DNA of 9,115 nucleotides. It comes from Dehalococcoidia bacterium. Its GTDB lineage: Bacteria > Chloroflexota > Dehalococcoidia > Dehalococcoidales > RBG-16-60-22. The stretch spans positions 1 to 9,115 of the forward strand of contig JABMRL010000168.1 in the NCBI GenBank assembly GCA_013202615.1, read 5' to 3'. A program made the position numbers and the translations under genes. The notes beneath the pieces were generated by a model that had not been told where the DNA came from, did no database searches, and saw only the letters and a list, made by a program, of their open reading frames with translations. This document shows positions 1 to 7,568 of this stretch, piece after piece. Within the stretch, counting starts at the first letter, position 1. Every line of letters begins with the position of its first letter.

Positions 1-759
1 CATCCAGAGCCCTACGGCAAAAAGCACGGCCGCACCGACGACAATGTAAAGGGTATAGTTTTGGAATATCTCAGTAATGCCGATGAGTATCCTGGTAGGC
101 AAAGGTAATTCCACACTCATCGCGGTAAACATACCCATCATCTGGGGCATCACCACGGTAATCATCAGGATGGCCACGCCCACGCCGGCGGACATGACCA
201 TTATCGGGTAAGTTAGTGCCTTTTTTATCCTCTGTGTCAGTCCCTGCTGACGTTCTATGTAATCGGCCATCTGGTGCAAAACAGTTTCCAGACTACCCGT
301 CTCCTCGCCAACGGCGATTGACCGGCAGTAAATCTCATCGAAAGCCTTCGGGTGTTTGGTTACAGCCTGAGAAAATGAGCTGCCGGCACCAAGATCATTG
401 ACGATGCTTCCCAAAATGGTATTAAAGGCGCGGCTGCTGGCTATCTGCCCCTGCAGGATTTCCATAGCCGGCAGCAGTGAAATGCCGGAACGCAGTAACG
501 TGGCCATCTGGCGTGAGAAAACGATAACGTCACGGGGCTGTATGCGGAAGAGGCTGGGTAAAGCCTCTTCCAGGCTGAACATAGATGGTGCGGCTTCAAC
601 ATGCTCGGGGATGTATCCCTGGGTAATGAGGAGACGTTCCGCAGCTATCTCACTGGTCGCCTTGATACTGCCCTTTACCGGATTACCCTGTCTGGTGGTA
701 GCTATATAGCGAAAGGTAATTTCTCTCTGTTGTCTGGGCGTCTCATCCATCCTCGCCAT
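1..759 (-). CDS. pilC: Type IV pilus / type II secretion inner-membrane platform protein PilC/GspF (partial, C-terminus off left edge)
   Basis: The frame stays open from an ATG at 759 to the left edge, giving 253 residues of a family that usually has about 400, so roughly the last 150 are missing. It begins with the family's short N-terminal part (ITFRYIATTRQGNPVKG, residues 14-30). The first T2SSF domain follows from about residue 78, with the typical FSRQMATLLRSGISL (81-95) and VGEETGSLE (150-158). A transmembrane segment lies at about 183-205 and a second hydrophobic stretch at 234-253. Proteins of this family sit in the cytoplasmic membrane and link the assembly ATPase to pseudopilus or pilus growth. 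The start is supported by GGGAGGAA just upstream (762-769). Only 9 bases separate it from the pilB stop, so the two are almost certainly cotranscribed. PilC of a pilus and GspF of a secretion system cannot be told apart without the pilin genes, which are not in view. Confidence 0.93.
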   Translation of the reverse strand, partial: MARMDETPRQQREITFRYIATTRQGNPVKGSIKATSEIAAERLLITQGYIPEHVEAAPSMFSLEEALPSLFRIQPRDVIVFSRQMATLLRSGISLLPAMEILQGQIASSRAFNTILGSIVNDLGAGSSFSQAVTKHPKAFDEIYCRSIAVGEETGSLETVLHQMADYIERQQGLTQRIKKALTYPIMVMSAGVGVAILMITVVMPQMMGMFTAMSVELPLPTRILIGITEIFQNYTLYIVVGAAVLFAVGLWM

Positions 760-768
760 CGTTCCTCC

Positions 769-2475
769 CTAGCTGCTTATCGAGAAAACGTTACGCATGA
801 CATCGAAAGGAGTGGTAATTCCTTCCTTAACTTTCATCATTCCGTCATGCCACAGTGAGACCGTGCCCTCTTTATCTGCCTGATTGCGTATTTCAGTGGC
901 ATCAGCGCCTCTGGCAATCATCCTGCGGATGGCCTCAGTGGCTACTAATACTTCAAAGATGCCGGTACGACCCAGATAGCCCGTGCCAGCACAGAAATTA
1001 CAGCCAACGCCAACAATAAATTCGGAGCGTTTTTCCCCCATTTCCTCTTCATAAGCTTCCCGTTCATCCGGGGCTACCTCGGATGGTTGTGAACAGTACG
1101 GGCAGACGCGTCGCACCATTCTCTGGGCAACGACCCCGACTAACGCCGAGGCAATGAGGAACGGCTCAATACCAAGGTCAAGCATCCGAATGATGGTGCT
1201 CACGGTATCATTAGCGTGGACGGAAGATAAAACCAGATGGCCGGTAAGCGCTGCCTGGGTGGAAATCTGCGCCGTCTCATCATCGCGAATCTCACCGACC
1301 AGTATCACGTCAGGGTCAAGCCGCATGGTGGCTCTCAGGCCGGTGGCAAAGGTGACGCCGGCTGCCGGGTTGACCTGCATCTGGTTGATATTGGCAAAAT
1401 GATATTCCACCGGGTCTTCAATGGTGATAATCTTGCGCCCAACGGAGTCAAGCGTGTTTACCGAGGCATACTGCGTGGTGGTTTTACCGGAACCGGTCGG
1501 ACCGCTTATCAGTATCATGCCAAAAGGCGTCTTCAGCATCTTCAGGTATCTTTCCAGTATTGCCGGTATGAAACCGATTTCCGGCAGGGGCAAGAAGGCA
1601 AAGGTCTTGTCCAGTATTCTCATCACCGCCATCTCCCCATATATGGTGTTGGAAGTGGCCACGCGGATATCCACCTCACGGTCACCCATGTCAAAGGTTA
1701 TCTGGCCGTCCTGAGAGCGGCGGCGCTCAGCGATGTTCAAGCCGGCCATGATTTTTACACGGGAAATCAGAGGTGCGTGCACGCTTAGCGGCAGACCCAT
1801 CACCTCATTTAAAATGCCGTCAATCCGGTAGCGGACGCGCACCCTTTCCTCCTGCGGCTCGACATGTATATCGGAGGCCCGGTCTCGCACCGCCTGCTTT
1901 ATCAGCAGGTCGATAGCGCGCACTACCGGGGCCTGTGCGATTGTTTCCGATGAAACCCGGGCTTCTCTCAGCCCAGCACCGCCACGATACCGCGTCGGAA
2001 TCTGACTTAGCTGTTCCTCAAGCTCACCACCGATGCGATAGTTGAGGTCGATCATTTCCTGAATGTCCTGAGCTGTGCTGATAACCGGCTCAATCTTTTT
2101 CATGGTTATCGCCGTCAGGTCTTCAATCGCCTCAATGTCCTTGGGGTCTTCCATGGCGATTATAATGGTCCCGTCTTTCTGAGCCACCGGTATTATGCCG
2201 TATTTCCTGGCCACAGATTCAGGAATCAATTTCACCGCATCGGCCTTTATGCTTTCTCTCCTCAGGTTGACAAACGGTATTCCCAGCTGCAGGCTGGTAA
2301 AAAAGGCCAGTTGCTGCTGGGTTACCATTCTCTGCTGAAGAAGGATGTGTTCTACTCTTTCACCCGTCTTATGCTGCAGGTCCTCGATGCGCTGTAATTG
2401 CTCGTCGTTGATGATTCCCGCTTCCGTGAGAATACCAAGAAGGTCTTTTTTTACGCTTTTCGCCGGTGATTCCAT
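769..2475 (-). CDS. pilB: Type IV pilus assembly / type II secretion ATPase PilB/GspE
   Basis: This 568-residue protein matches the full length of PilB/GspE, the hexameric cytoplasmic ATPase that drives pilin assembly. An N-terminal MshEN/T2SSE_N-type domain occupies about residues 10-145. The ATPase core starts near SDIHVEP (201-207). It shows the Walker A motif GPTGSGKTT (325-333), an Asp box TIEDPVEY (351-358), Walker B VILVGEIRD (390-398, with Glu395), and a His box TGHLVLSSVHANDT (411-424). A four-cysteine zinc site follows as CPYC (458-461) and CNFC (492-495), which is typical of assembly ATPases and absent from most PilT retraction ATPases. All core motifs are intact. The ATG at 2475 is preceded by GGAGAGG about 4 bases upstream. 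pilC follows after 9 bases and an unknown gene precedes it by 83 bases. The choice between PilB and GspE is uncertain because no pilin or pseudopilin is in the window. Confidence 0.95.
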   Translation of the reverse strand: MESPAKSVKKDLLGILTEAGIINDEQLQRIEDLQHKTGERVEHILLQQRMVTQQQLAFFTSLQLGIPFVNLRRESIKADAVKLIPESVARKYGIIPVAQKDGTIIIAMEDPKDIEAIEDLTAITMKKIEPVISTAQDIQEMIDLNYRIGGELEEQLSQIPTRYRGGAGLREARVSSETIAQAPVVRAIDLLIKQAVRDRASDIHVEPQEERVRVRYRIDGILNEVMGLPLSVHAPLISRVKIMAGLNIAERRRSQDGQITFDMGDREVDIRVATSNTIYGEMAVMRILDKTFAFLPLPEIGFIPAILERYLKMLKTPFGMILISGPTGSGKTTTQYASVNTLDSVGRKIITIEDPVEYHFANINQMQVNPAAGVTFATGLRATMRLDPDVILVGEIRDDETAQISTQAALTGHLVLSSVHANDTVSTIIRMLDLGIEPFLIASALVGVVAQRMVRRVCPYCSQPSEVAPDEREAYEEEMGEKRSEFIVGVGCNFCAGTGYLGRTGIFEVLVATEAIRRMIARGADATEIRNQADKEGTVSLWHDGMMKVKEGITTPFDVMRNVFSISS

Positions 2476-2505
2476 TTGCCTCTCCTCACACCATACCTGA
2501 AAGTG

Positions 2506-2545
2506 ATAATCAGATATCCTTCAACCCGGGGCTCTTTCTGATTAT
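2506..2545 (-). repeat. 9-bp perfect inverted repeat between the unknown gene and pilB
   Basis: ATAATCAGA (2506-2514) and TCTGATTAT (2537-2545) are exact reverse complements separated by 22 bases. The spacer contains the palindromes GATATC (at its edge) and CCCGGG. In the minus-strand transcript this lies after the stop of the 311-residue gene and about 30 bases before the pilB ATG. There is no run of U after the second arm, so it does not look like an intrinsic terminator. It might be an mRNA processing or stability element or a protein binding site. The repeat itself is seen directly; any function is a guess. Confidence 0.45.
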
Positions 2546-2558
2546 GACGGGAATGCTA

Positions 2559-3494
2559 TTAATCCTTCAGGGAAATGCTGATTCTCCGCATTCCTCTTCT
2601 ATCCCTCACATGACCGCTTACATCAGGTCGTTCCGGTAAAATATCCGCCTCAGGCAGCCTGGAGGCGAGCTCCGAAATCAAAGGAATGGGCTTATCCAGC
2701 ACTACGGTTATGGTGCTTCCCTTGTTCCAGGAACCTGTGGTGCGGACAAATTTTATTTCGGGTGTGGTTTGCAGGTAGCTATACAGACTGGCTACCATCG
2801 TTGGCTCAACCGGCACCTCAACGGATAAATCAACCTCTCCGGTATACAGAGACCGGCTTTCTTCCATGGTGGCGACCCTTCCGTGTTGTTTCTTCGGTGC
2901 TTTCCATTCTTTCTTACCGGCCTTTTCCGGCCCCTTTTCTTCGGCTACAGCCTCTTCGGCCAAAGCTTCCCCGGCCACAGTCTCTGTGGCAGCGGTCTCT
3001 TCCTCCTGCGGGGCGGTCTCTTCGGCCACCGGCTCCTCAATTTTCTCCTGGATTTGAATCGCCTCTTCCTCTTTCAACGCAACCGCATCTTCTTCAGTAA
3101 TGACCGGCTCATCCGTTCTATCTTCGGCAACCGGTTGGCTCCCGGCAATTATTTCTTCCGCAGCCTCTTCCTGAAGCGGCGCCTTACCCCCATTTATCTT
3201 ATCCGCCTCATTCTTGGCCTCAGTAATGATTTTCGCCGCTTCCTGCCGGGCCTCCACCACCACCTGCGTTTTCACGCTGTCAACAATCTGCTCGGCGCTA
3301 CTAATCGCCGCCTTGATGATGGACCGGACTGAAGCCGCAGACGAAACGCCATGCTGCTCCACAAGGTCACCGACCTTCTCAACCAGCCGTTCTCCGTTTC
3401 CTTCATCCACAACGGCCTCATCCCTCTGGTTTTCTTCAACCTGCGCAGGTCCTGCGCCCTTTTCTCCACGCTTTCGCCCAAGCAATTTAAACAT
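2559..3494 (-). CDS. Unrecognised protein with helical stalk, acidic Ala/Glu linker and compact C-terminal domain
   Basis: I do not recognise this 311-residue protein. It has a basic N-terminus (MFKLLGRKRG) and no membrane segment or signal peptide, so it is probably cytoplasmic. Residues about 36-100 look helical, with an alanine- and charge-rich part (EARQEAAKIITEAKNEADKI, 81-100) resembling the stalks of coiled-coil proteins. Residues 105-190 are a low-complexity acidic linker rich in AEE units. A basic patch follows (KAGKKEWKAPKKQHGR, 191-206). The C-terminal domain (about 216-290) alternates strand-like and helix-like stretches in an apparent beta-alpha-beta-beta-alpha-beta order, as in ferredoxin-like folds; this is read by eye. 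The ATG at 3494 has GGAGGG 10 bases upstream, and a good promoter lies at 3552-3580. It is the promoter-proximal gene ahead of pilB and pilC, suggesting a role in pilus assembly or regulation, but that rests on position alone. Confidence 0.85.
   Translation of the reverse strand: MFKLLGRKRGEKGAGPAQVEENQRDEAVVDEGNGERLVEKVGDLVEQHGVSSAASVRSIIKAAISSAEQIVDSVKTQVVVEARQEAAKIITEAKNEADKINGGKAPLQEEAAEEIIAGSQPVAEDRTDEPVITEEDAVALKEEEAIQIQEKIEEPVAEETAPQEEETAATETVAGEALAEEAVAEEKGPEKAGKKEWKAPKKQHGRVATMEESRSLYTGEVDLSVEVPVEPTMVASLYSYLQTTPEIKFVRTTGSWNKGSTITVVLDKPIPLISELASRLPEADILPERPDVSGHVRDRRGMRRISISLKD
2938..3128. repeat. Degenerate repeats encoding the AEE-rich linker
   Basis: TCTTCGGC occurs four times, at 2938-2945, 2953-2960, 3019-3026 and 3121-3128. 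Two of the copies extend to an identical 11-mer, CTCTTCGGCCA (2952-2962 and 3018-3028). Read on the minus strand they encode Ala-Glu-Glu/Asp units in the linker of the unknown protein. The repeats explain the low-complexity composition and make this part likely to vary in length between related strains. They are not a tandem array with a fixed period. Confidence 0.5.
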
Positions 3495-3551
3495 GCCGTA
3501 ATATCCCTCCGCTATTTTCCCGGCTATGTTCCAATTCGTTTTACATAAGCA

Positions 3552-3580
3552 ATACTAATTCGCCAACTATCAAATGTCAA
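3552..3580 (-). promoter_or_regulatory. Predicted sigma70-type promoter for the unknown gene-pilB-pilC cluster
   Basis: On the minus strand a perfect -35 box TTGACA (3580-3575) is followed after exactly 17 bases by TAGTAT (3557-3552), which matches four of six -10 positions. Transcription would begin near 3545, leaving a leader of about 50 bases before the ATG at 3494. The sequence ATGTCA is repeated at 3574-3579 and 3583-3588, overlapping and just upstream of the -35 box, and might be a regulator half-site pair. No experimental start is known. Confidence 0.6.
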
Positions 3581-3796
3581 GTATGTCAGGTACGGGCCGC
3601 CTAGCCATCGTTGTCAATGCTGCTTCACATACGGATTCAGAGCTATGGCAGTATCCGTCCTCAAAACCATTTACAAGCGTCTTACCGCGGTTAATCAGCC
3701 ATTAAAATTCTGTTGCAGATGCGCTAAAATATATTGTCTGATGTAGATTAATGCATCGTCGATACGGTTGCCTGTAGAGACGGTCCCGATTCACAT

Positions 3797-3825
3797 TTGA
3801 AAAGATAACGCTTTTACGTTATAAA
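3797..3825 (+). promoter_or_regulatory. Predicted sigma70-type promoter for the foldase-hom-thrC-folE operon
   Basis: TTGAAA (3797-3802) and TATAAA (3820-3825) are 17 bases apart, each matching five of six consensus positions. A second TATAAG at 3826-3831 overlaps the downstream side. Transcription would begin near 3832, giving a leader of about 37 bases before the TTG start at 3869. No hairpin or attenuator is apparent in that short leader. Confidence 0.6.
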
Positions 3826-3868
3826 TATAAGAGTATTTCGCTATTCTGATGAAAAGAAGGGTGTAGAC

Positions 3869-5128
3869 TTGTCCAAGAAAAAACCGGAGAAACCACAGCA
3901 TATACTGACGCCGCGACAGATTTCACGCTGGGAGCGGCAGAAAAAACGACAGCGCATAATCCTGGCGTCGGGCATCTTCGTCATCGTTCTGGCGCTTGCT
4001 GTCGTGGGCGTTGGCTGGTATCTCGGCCAGTTCAAGCCAATGCGAGAGACGGTCATCAAGGTGAATGGCACTGAGTTCGCCATGGATTATTATGTGGAAA
4101 TGCTGAAACTGGAAGGCGCTTATCATTCGGTATCTGACCTCTCATTTGTTGCCGATAGCGCCCTGCAAAATATACAGCGCTATGAACTCCTCAGACAGGG
4201 CGCCCTGGAACTTGGGTTCAGCATCGCCGACGAAGACGTTGTAAAGGAAATCAGAGAAAACGACCTGCCTGATGAAGACGTCTATCGTGACCTAATCAGG
4301 CAGCAGTTATTAACCGACCGCTTGCTGGATGCACATTTTGACTCCCAGGTACCCCTGTTTGCCGAACAGAGACAGGTCATGGCAATGATGCTAGAGAGCG
4401 AATCACAGGCTCTGGACATCAGGAGCCGGCTGGAAGACGGAGAAGACTTCGGCGAACTTGCCGAAGAGTTGAGCCTTGAGCCAATTTCCAGAAGTAGAGG
4501 GGGCGACCTGGGCTGGGTACCCAGAGTTATTCTGCAAGAGATGTTGCAGACTTCAATTGTCGATGATATTTTCAGTCACAGGGTGGGGGAATTGAGCCAG
4601 CCAATTTACGATGACGAAGCCCAGAAATGGGTCGGCTACTGGCTGGTCAAGGTCCTGGACAGGGATGAAGAGGAAGAAGAAACCCATATTCAGGTAATGC
4701 TCTTCAGCAGCGAAAAAGACGCACAAAAAATCAAACGTCAACTGGAAGCTGGAGAGGAGTGGGGTCCCCTGGCGGTAGAATATTCCCAGATGCAAGGCGT
4801 TGCCTCCAACGAAGGGGAATACCTGGTTTCACCGGGCGAGATGGAACCGGTGGTTGATGAATATGCCCATGCTTCGGAAACGGAACCGGGCGTGATGAGC
4901 GAGCCGCTGCGTGATGAAACGGTAACGACCAAGGGCGGTTACTGGCTGATAGAGATTCCTGCCCAGGATGCCGACAGGCGCATCGATACCGAATACAGGG
5001 ACTACCTGAAGACCAAAGCCTTTGATGAGTGGGTGGCAGCGCTGCTAGACGACGAGGGCAACGAAATCATTAACTCCCTTGATGCTGAGAAAAAATCCTG
5101 GGCGATTGAGCAGGCAGCCAGAGGCTAA
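3869..5128 (+). CDS. Membrane-anchored SurA/PrsA-like protein with two degenerate parvulin repeats
   Basis: This 419-residue protein has a basic cytoplasmic N-terminus (1-29) and one hydrophobic segment (30-53) without a lipobox cysteine. It is therefore probably a signal-anchored protein with most of its chain outside the cytoplasmic membrane. Residues about 60-155 resemble the SurA N-terminal chaperone domain. Two parvulin-type repeats follow, at about 167-264 and 272-366. The first contains the family signature GGDLGWVPR (211-219). The typical HIL near each repeat start is not evident (VMAMMLES at 170-177), and the closing GYH is GYW in both (256-258 and 357-359), so isomerase activity is doubtful. 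An acidic run (266-271) joins the repeats. The family assists folding of exported proteins. The TTG start is chosen because no ATG is suitably placed and AAGGG lies 7 bases upstream. It heads an operon; hom follows 25 bases later. Confidence 0.85.
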   Translation: MSKKKPEKPQHILTPRQISRWERQKKRQRIILASGIFVIVLALAVVGVGWYLGQFKPMRETVIKVNGTEFAMDYYVEMLKLEGAYHSVSDLSFVADSALQNIQRYELLRQGALELGFSIADEDVVKEIRENDLPDEDVYRDLIRQQLLTDRLLDAHFDSQVPLFAEQRQVMAMMLESESQALDIRSRLEDGEDFGELAEELSLEPISRSRGGDLGWVPRVILQEMLQTSIVDDIFSHRVGELSQPIYDDEAQKWVGYWLVKVLDRDEEEEETHIQVMLFSSEKDAQKIKRQLEAGEEWGPLAVEYSQMQGVASNEGEYLVSPGEMEPVVDEYAHASETEPGVMSEPLRDETVTTKGGYWLIEIPAQDADRRIDTEYRDYLKTKAFDEWVAALLDDEGNEIINSLDAEKKSWAIEQAARG

Positions 5129-5140
5129 AACAAGTAGCGA

Positions 5141-5156
5141 GGTAAGAGGTGGCATG
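5141..5156 (+). promoter_or_regulatory. Ribosome binding site that decides the hom start
   Basis: GAGGTG at 5146-5151 lies immediately before the ATG at 5154. The same frame is open back to an ATG at 5079, but that start would overlap the preceding gene by 50 bases and add 25 residues unlike any homoserine dehydrogenase. The ATG at 5154 places the Rossmann fold a few residues from the N-terminus, as is usual in the family. Confidence 0.7.
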
Positions 5157-6458
5157 GAAAAGAGAAGCATTGGCATCGGCCTGATGGGACTGGGAATAAT
5201 CGGGGGGCAGGTGGTCAGGGTCCTGACGGAAAAAGCAGAAATGCTCGCCGAGCAGGCTGGCTGCTCCCTGGTCCTGCGCAAGGTAAAAGTGCTGCCCGAA
5301 GACCTGAAGAGGCCACTGGCTAAAGAAATACCCGCCGCCCTTTTCACCACGGACGATGACGAGTTTTTCAATGAACCGGGCATCGACATTATAGTAGAGG
5401 CAATCGGTGGCGAGAACCCGGCCCGGGATTTCCTGAAACGGTCAATCACCAGCGGCAGATACGTGGTAACCTCAAACAAGGAAGTCATGGCCAAGCACGG
5501 TGCCGAACTGCAGGCACTGGCCCAGCAACACATGGTTGGACTGCGCTACGAGGCCAGCGTCGGCGGCGGCATCCCGCTGATTACGCCGTTCAAGCATGAC
5601 CTGGTGGCCAATGATATAACCGGCATTTACGCCATCATCAACGGGACGACCAATTACATCCTCACCCGCATGGCGCGTGAGGGCATCGACTTCCCCACGG
5701 CACTGAAGAGCGCCCAGGAGCTGGGCTATGCCGAGGCCAATCCCGTTAATGACATCGAGGGCATTGACGCCAATTACAAACTGGCCATCATGGCCTCACT
5801 GGCCTTTCAGACCGTGGTCAAGCCGGAAGACATTTACCGGGAAGGTATTTCCCGTATCGGCAGCCGCGATTTCCGCTACGCCCGGGAACTGGGCTTTGCC
5901 ATTAAACTCCTGGCCATTGCCAAACGCGTTGATAACTCCATTGAAGTCCGGGTACACCCGGTTTTCATCCCGGAGGACTCGCTTCTGGCCAAGGTCGACG
6001 GCGTCTACAACGGCATTCTGGTTGAAGGCGACCTCATCGGCAAGGTGCTTTTCTACGGGCAGGGGGCCGGTCCGCTGGCTACCAGCAGCGCCGTGGTCGC
6101 CGATGTCGTGGCCTCGGCACAGGACATCATCTCCGGCGTGGGCAACCGGCTGAAGTGGAAACCGGAGTCAGGCAAACGGCTCAAGCCCATGGATGAGATT
6201 GAGACCCAGTACTATCTCCGGTTGAGCTGCGCCGACCGTCCCGGCGTGCTGGCCCAGATTTCAAAAATACTGGGTGATAACATGATAAGCATCGCCTCGG
6301 CGATTCAGAAGGAAACAGATGACACCGCCCAGACGGCGGAAATCGTCCTGACCACCCACCCATCGACTGAAAAAGCGATGCAGCAGGCTTTGCATCATAT
6401 TGAACAGCTCGAGGCGGTCAGGGAGATAAGCAACTTCATCCGCGTGGAAGAAATTTAG
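5154..6458 (+). CDS. hom: Homoserine dehydrogenase with C-terminal ACT domain
   Basis: This enzyme reduces aspartate 4-semialdehyde to homoserine with NAD(P)H, the branch point toward threonine and methionine, in the cytoplasm. With the start at 5154 it has 434 residues, the usual length for the ACT-containing form. The Rossmann nucleotide site is GLGIIGG (12-18). TSNKE (106-110), EASVGGGIP (133-141) and NGTTNYIL (163-170) follow. The catalytic region [14 protein letters not shown] (190-203) continues to the conserved Asp205 and Lys209. [17 protein letters not shown] (302-318) closes the core. Residues about 353-430 form an ACT domain beginning [15 protein letters not shown], which in relatives senses threonine, so feedback inhibition by threonine is likely. 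The gene lies 25 bases after the foldase gene and 28 bases before thrC. No aspartokinase is fused or adjacent. Confidence 0.96.
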   Translation: MEKRSIGIGLMGLGIIGGQVVRVLTEKAEMLAEQAGCSLVLRKVKVLPEDLKRPLAKEIPAALFTTDDDEFFNEPGIDIIVEAIGGENPARDFLKRSITSGRYVVTSNKEVMAKHGAELQALAQQHMVGLRYEASVGGGIPLITPFKHDLVANDITGIYAIINGTTNYILTRMAREGIDFPTALKSAQELGYAEANPVNDIEGIDANYKLAIMASLAFQTVVKPEDIYREGISRIGSRDFRYARELGFAIKLLAIAKRVDNSIEVRVHPVFIPEDSLLAKVDGVYNGILVEGDLIGKVLFYGQGAGPLATSSAVVADVVASAQDIISGVGNRLKWKPESGKRLKPMDEIETQYYLRLSCADRPGVLAQISKILGDNMISIASAIQKETDDTAQTAEIVLTTHPSTEKAMQQALHHIEQLEAVREISNFIRVEEI

Positions 6459-6486
6459 CCGAAATTCAAATCAGGAGTTCCGTTCG

Positions 6487-7542
6487 ATGGTGAAAACAGG
6501 CGTCCTTTACAAATACAAAGACCTCCTCCCCGTCACTCCCAAAACGCCGCTCTTTTCTCTGGGGGAAGGAGATACCCCGCTCGTCAGGTGCGACCCGCTG
6601 GCGAAGGAAATCGGCTGTGGGGAGCTCTACTTCAAACTGGAAGGGTGCAATCCCACCGGCTCATTCAAGGACCGGGGCATGGTCGTGGCCGTGGCCAAGG
6701 CAATTGAAGAGAAGAGCCAGGCCATCATGTGCGCCTCCACAGGAAATACCAGCGCCTCTGCCGCTGCCTACGCTGCCTACTGCGGCCTGACGGCAATCAT
6801 TGTTGTGCCCGAGGGCAAAATCGCCCTCGGCAAGCTGGCGCAGGCGATTGTCTACGGCGCCAAAATCCTGACCATCGACGGTAACTTTGACCAGGCGTTG
6901 CAGATTGTACGCGAGCTTACCGAGAAGCACCCGGTCATACTGGTGAACTCCGTTAACCCGTACCGCATCGAAGGGCAGAAGACGGCTTCTTTTGAAATCA
7001 TTGATATCCTGGGCGACGCCCCTGACTACCTGTTCATCCCCGTAGGCAATGCCGGTAACATTACGGCCTACTGGAAGGGTTTTAAGGAATACCAGGAACT
7101 CGGGAAGGCCAGTCTAAAGCCGGTGCTGATGGGATTCCAGGCGGAAGGTGCCGCGCCCATCGTTCACGGGCATCCCATTGAAAAGCCGGAAACGGTGGCC
7201 ACGGCGATACGCATCGGCAACCCGGCCAGCTGGCAAAAAGCGGTAGCCGCGCGTGATGAATCCGGTGGCATCATCGACACGGTCAGCGATGCGGAAATCA
7301 TGGCTGCGCAAAAGCTTCTCTCCACCAGAGCCGGCATATTTGGCGAGCCAGCATCGGCGGCTTCCGTTGCCGGACTGGTCAAACTTTCCCGGCAGGGAAG
7401 GGATTTTTCCGGGAAAAGAATTGTCTGCGTAATCACCGGCACCGGGCTGAAAGATACCGATACCGCTCTGAAAGACGCCCCGCCCTTCCTCAAGCTGCCG
7501 GCTGATATCGCGGAGGTGGAAAAAGCGCTGGGCTGGGGATAA
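6487..7542 (+). CDS. thrC: Threonine synthase
   Basis: Threonine synthase converts O-phosphohomoserine and water to threonine and phosphate using pyridoxal phosphate. The 351 residues fit the short bacterial form of about 350 residues and fold type II PLP enzymes. The PLP-binding lysine is Lys61 in GSFKDRGM (58-65). [14 protein letters not shown] (84-97) is the substrate and cofactor loop, PVGNAGN (185-191) the phosphate-binding loop, and TGTGLKD (317-323) the C-terminal cofactor segment. All key motifs are present. The start ATG has AGGAG at 6473-6477, 9 bases upstream. It follows hom by 28 bases and precedes folE by 20 bases, so the three are likely on one transcript. Homoserine kinase (thrB), needed to make its substrate, is not in the window and must be encoded elsewhere or replaced by another enzyme. 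Confidence 0.96.
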   Translation: MVKTGVLYKYKDLLPVTPKTPLFSLGEGDTPLVRCDPLAKEIGCGELYFKLEGCNPTGSFKDRGMVVAVAKAIEEKSQAIMCASTGNTSASAAAYAAYCGLTAIIVVPEGKIALGKLAQAIVYGAKILTIDGNFDQALQIVRELTEKHPVILVNSVNPYRIEGQKTASFEIIDILGDAPDYLFIPVGNAGNITAYWKGFKEYQELGKASLKPVLMGFQAEGAAPIVHGHPIEKPETVATAIRIGNPASWQKAVAARDESGGIIDTVSDAEIMAAQKLLSTRAGIFGEPASAASVAGLVKLSRQGRDFSGKRIVCVITGTGLKDTDTALKDAPPFLKLPADIAEVEKALGWG

Positions 7543-7554
7543 CCAGCCCGTTTC

Positions 7555-7562
7555 AGGAGGCG

Positions 7563-7568
<6 letters not shown>
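7555..7568 (+). promoter_or_regulatory. Strong ribosome binding site before two adjacent folE ATG codons
   Basis: AGGAGG (7555-7560) is a near-perfect Shine-Dalgarno sequence. It lies 2 bases before the ATG at 7563 and 5 bases before the ATG at 7566. The second spacing is the more usual, so FolE may begin at 7566 and be one residue shorter than listed. Confidence 0.65.

Larger units (their letters stand above)
3495..3868. other. Divergent intergenic region of 374 bases
   Basis: This region separates the leftward pilus cluster from the rightward foldase-hom-thrC-folE operon. It holds one promoter near each end (3552-3580 and 3797-3825). Between them, about 3590-3790 shows no convincing gene and no recognisable RNA or riboswitch. 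The one motif of note is the 8-bp palindrome ACCGCGGT (3684-3691), which could be an operator but is short enough to occur by chance. Confidence 0.6.

Noticed and set aside
1237..1788. Plus-strand open frame of 183 codons
   Set aside because: It lies entirely within pilB on the opposite strand, where all ATPase motifs are intact. Its translation has no recognisable domain.
2883..3332. Plus-strand open frame of 149 codons rich in Phe and Leu, resembling a membrane protein
   Set aside because: The hydrophobic composition is the complement of the Glu/Ala/Lys-rich linker and stalk of the minus-strand gene, which has its own promoter and ribosome site.
3645..3746. Small plus-strand frame of 33 codons with a CCRC motif in the divergent intergenic region
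   Set aside because: There is no ribosome binding site, no promoter at a suitable distance and no recognisable family. A frame this short is expected by chance.
5079..5153. N-terminal extension of hom from the upstream ATG
   Set aside because: It overlaps the preceding gene by 50 bases and adds residues unlike the family, while the ATG at 5154 has a ribosome site and the usual N-terminus.
5045..5533. Minus-strand open frame of 162 codons
   Set aside because: It is antisense to the foldase end and the start of hom, whose Rossmann and catalytic motifs are clear. No ribosome site or family resemblance is apparent.
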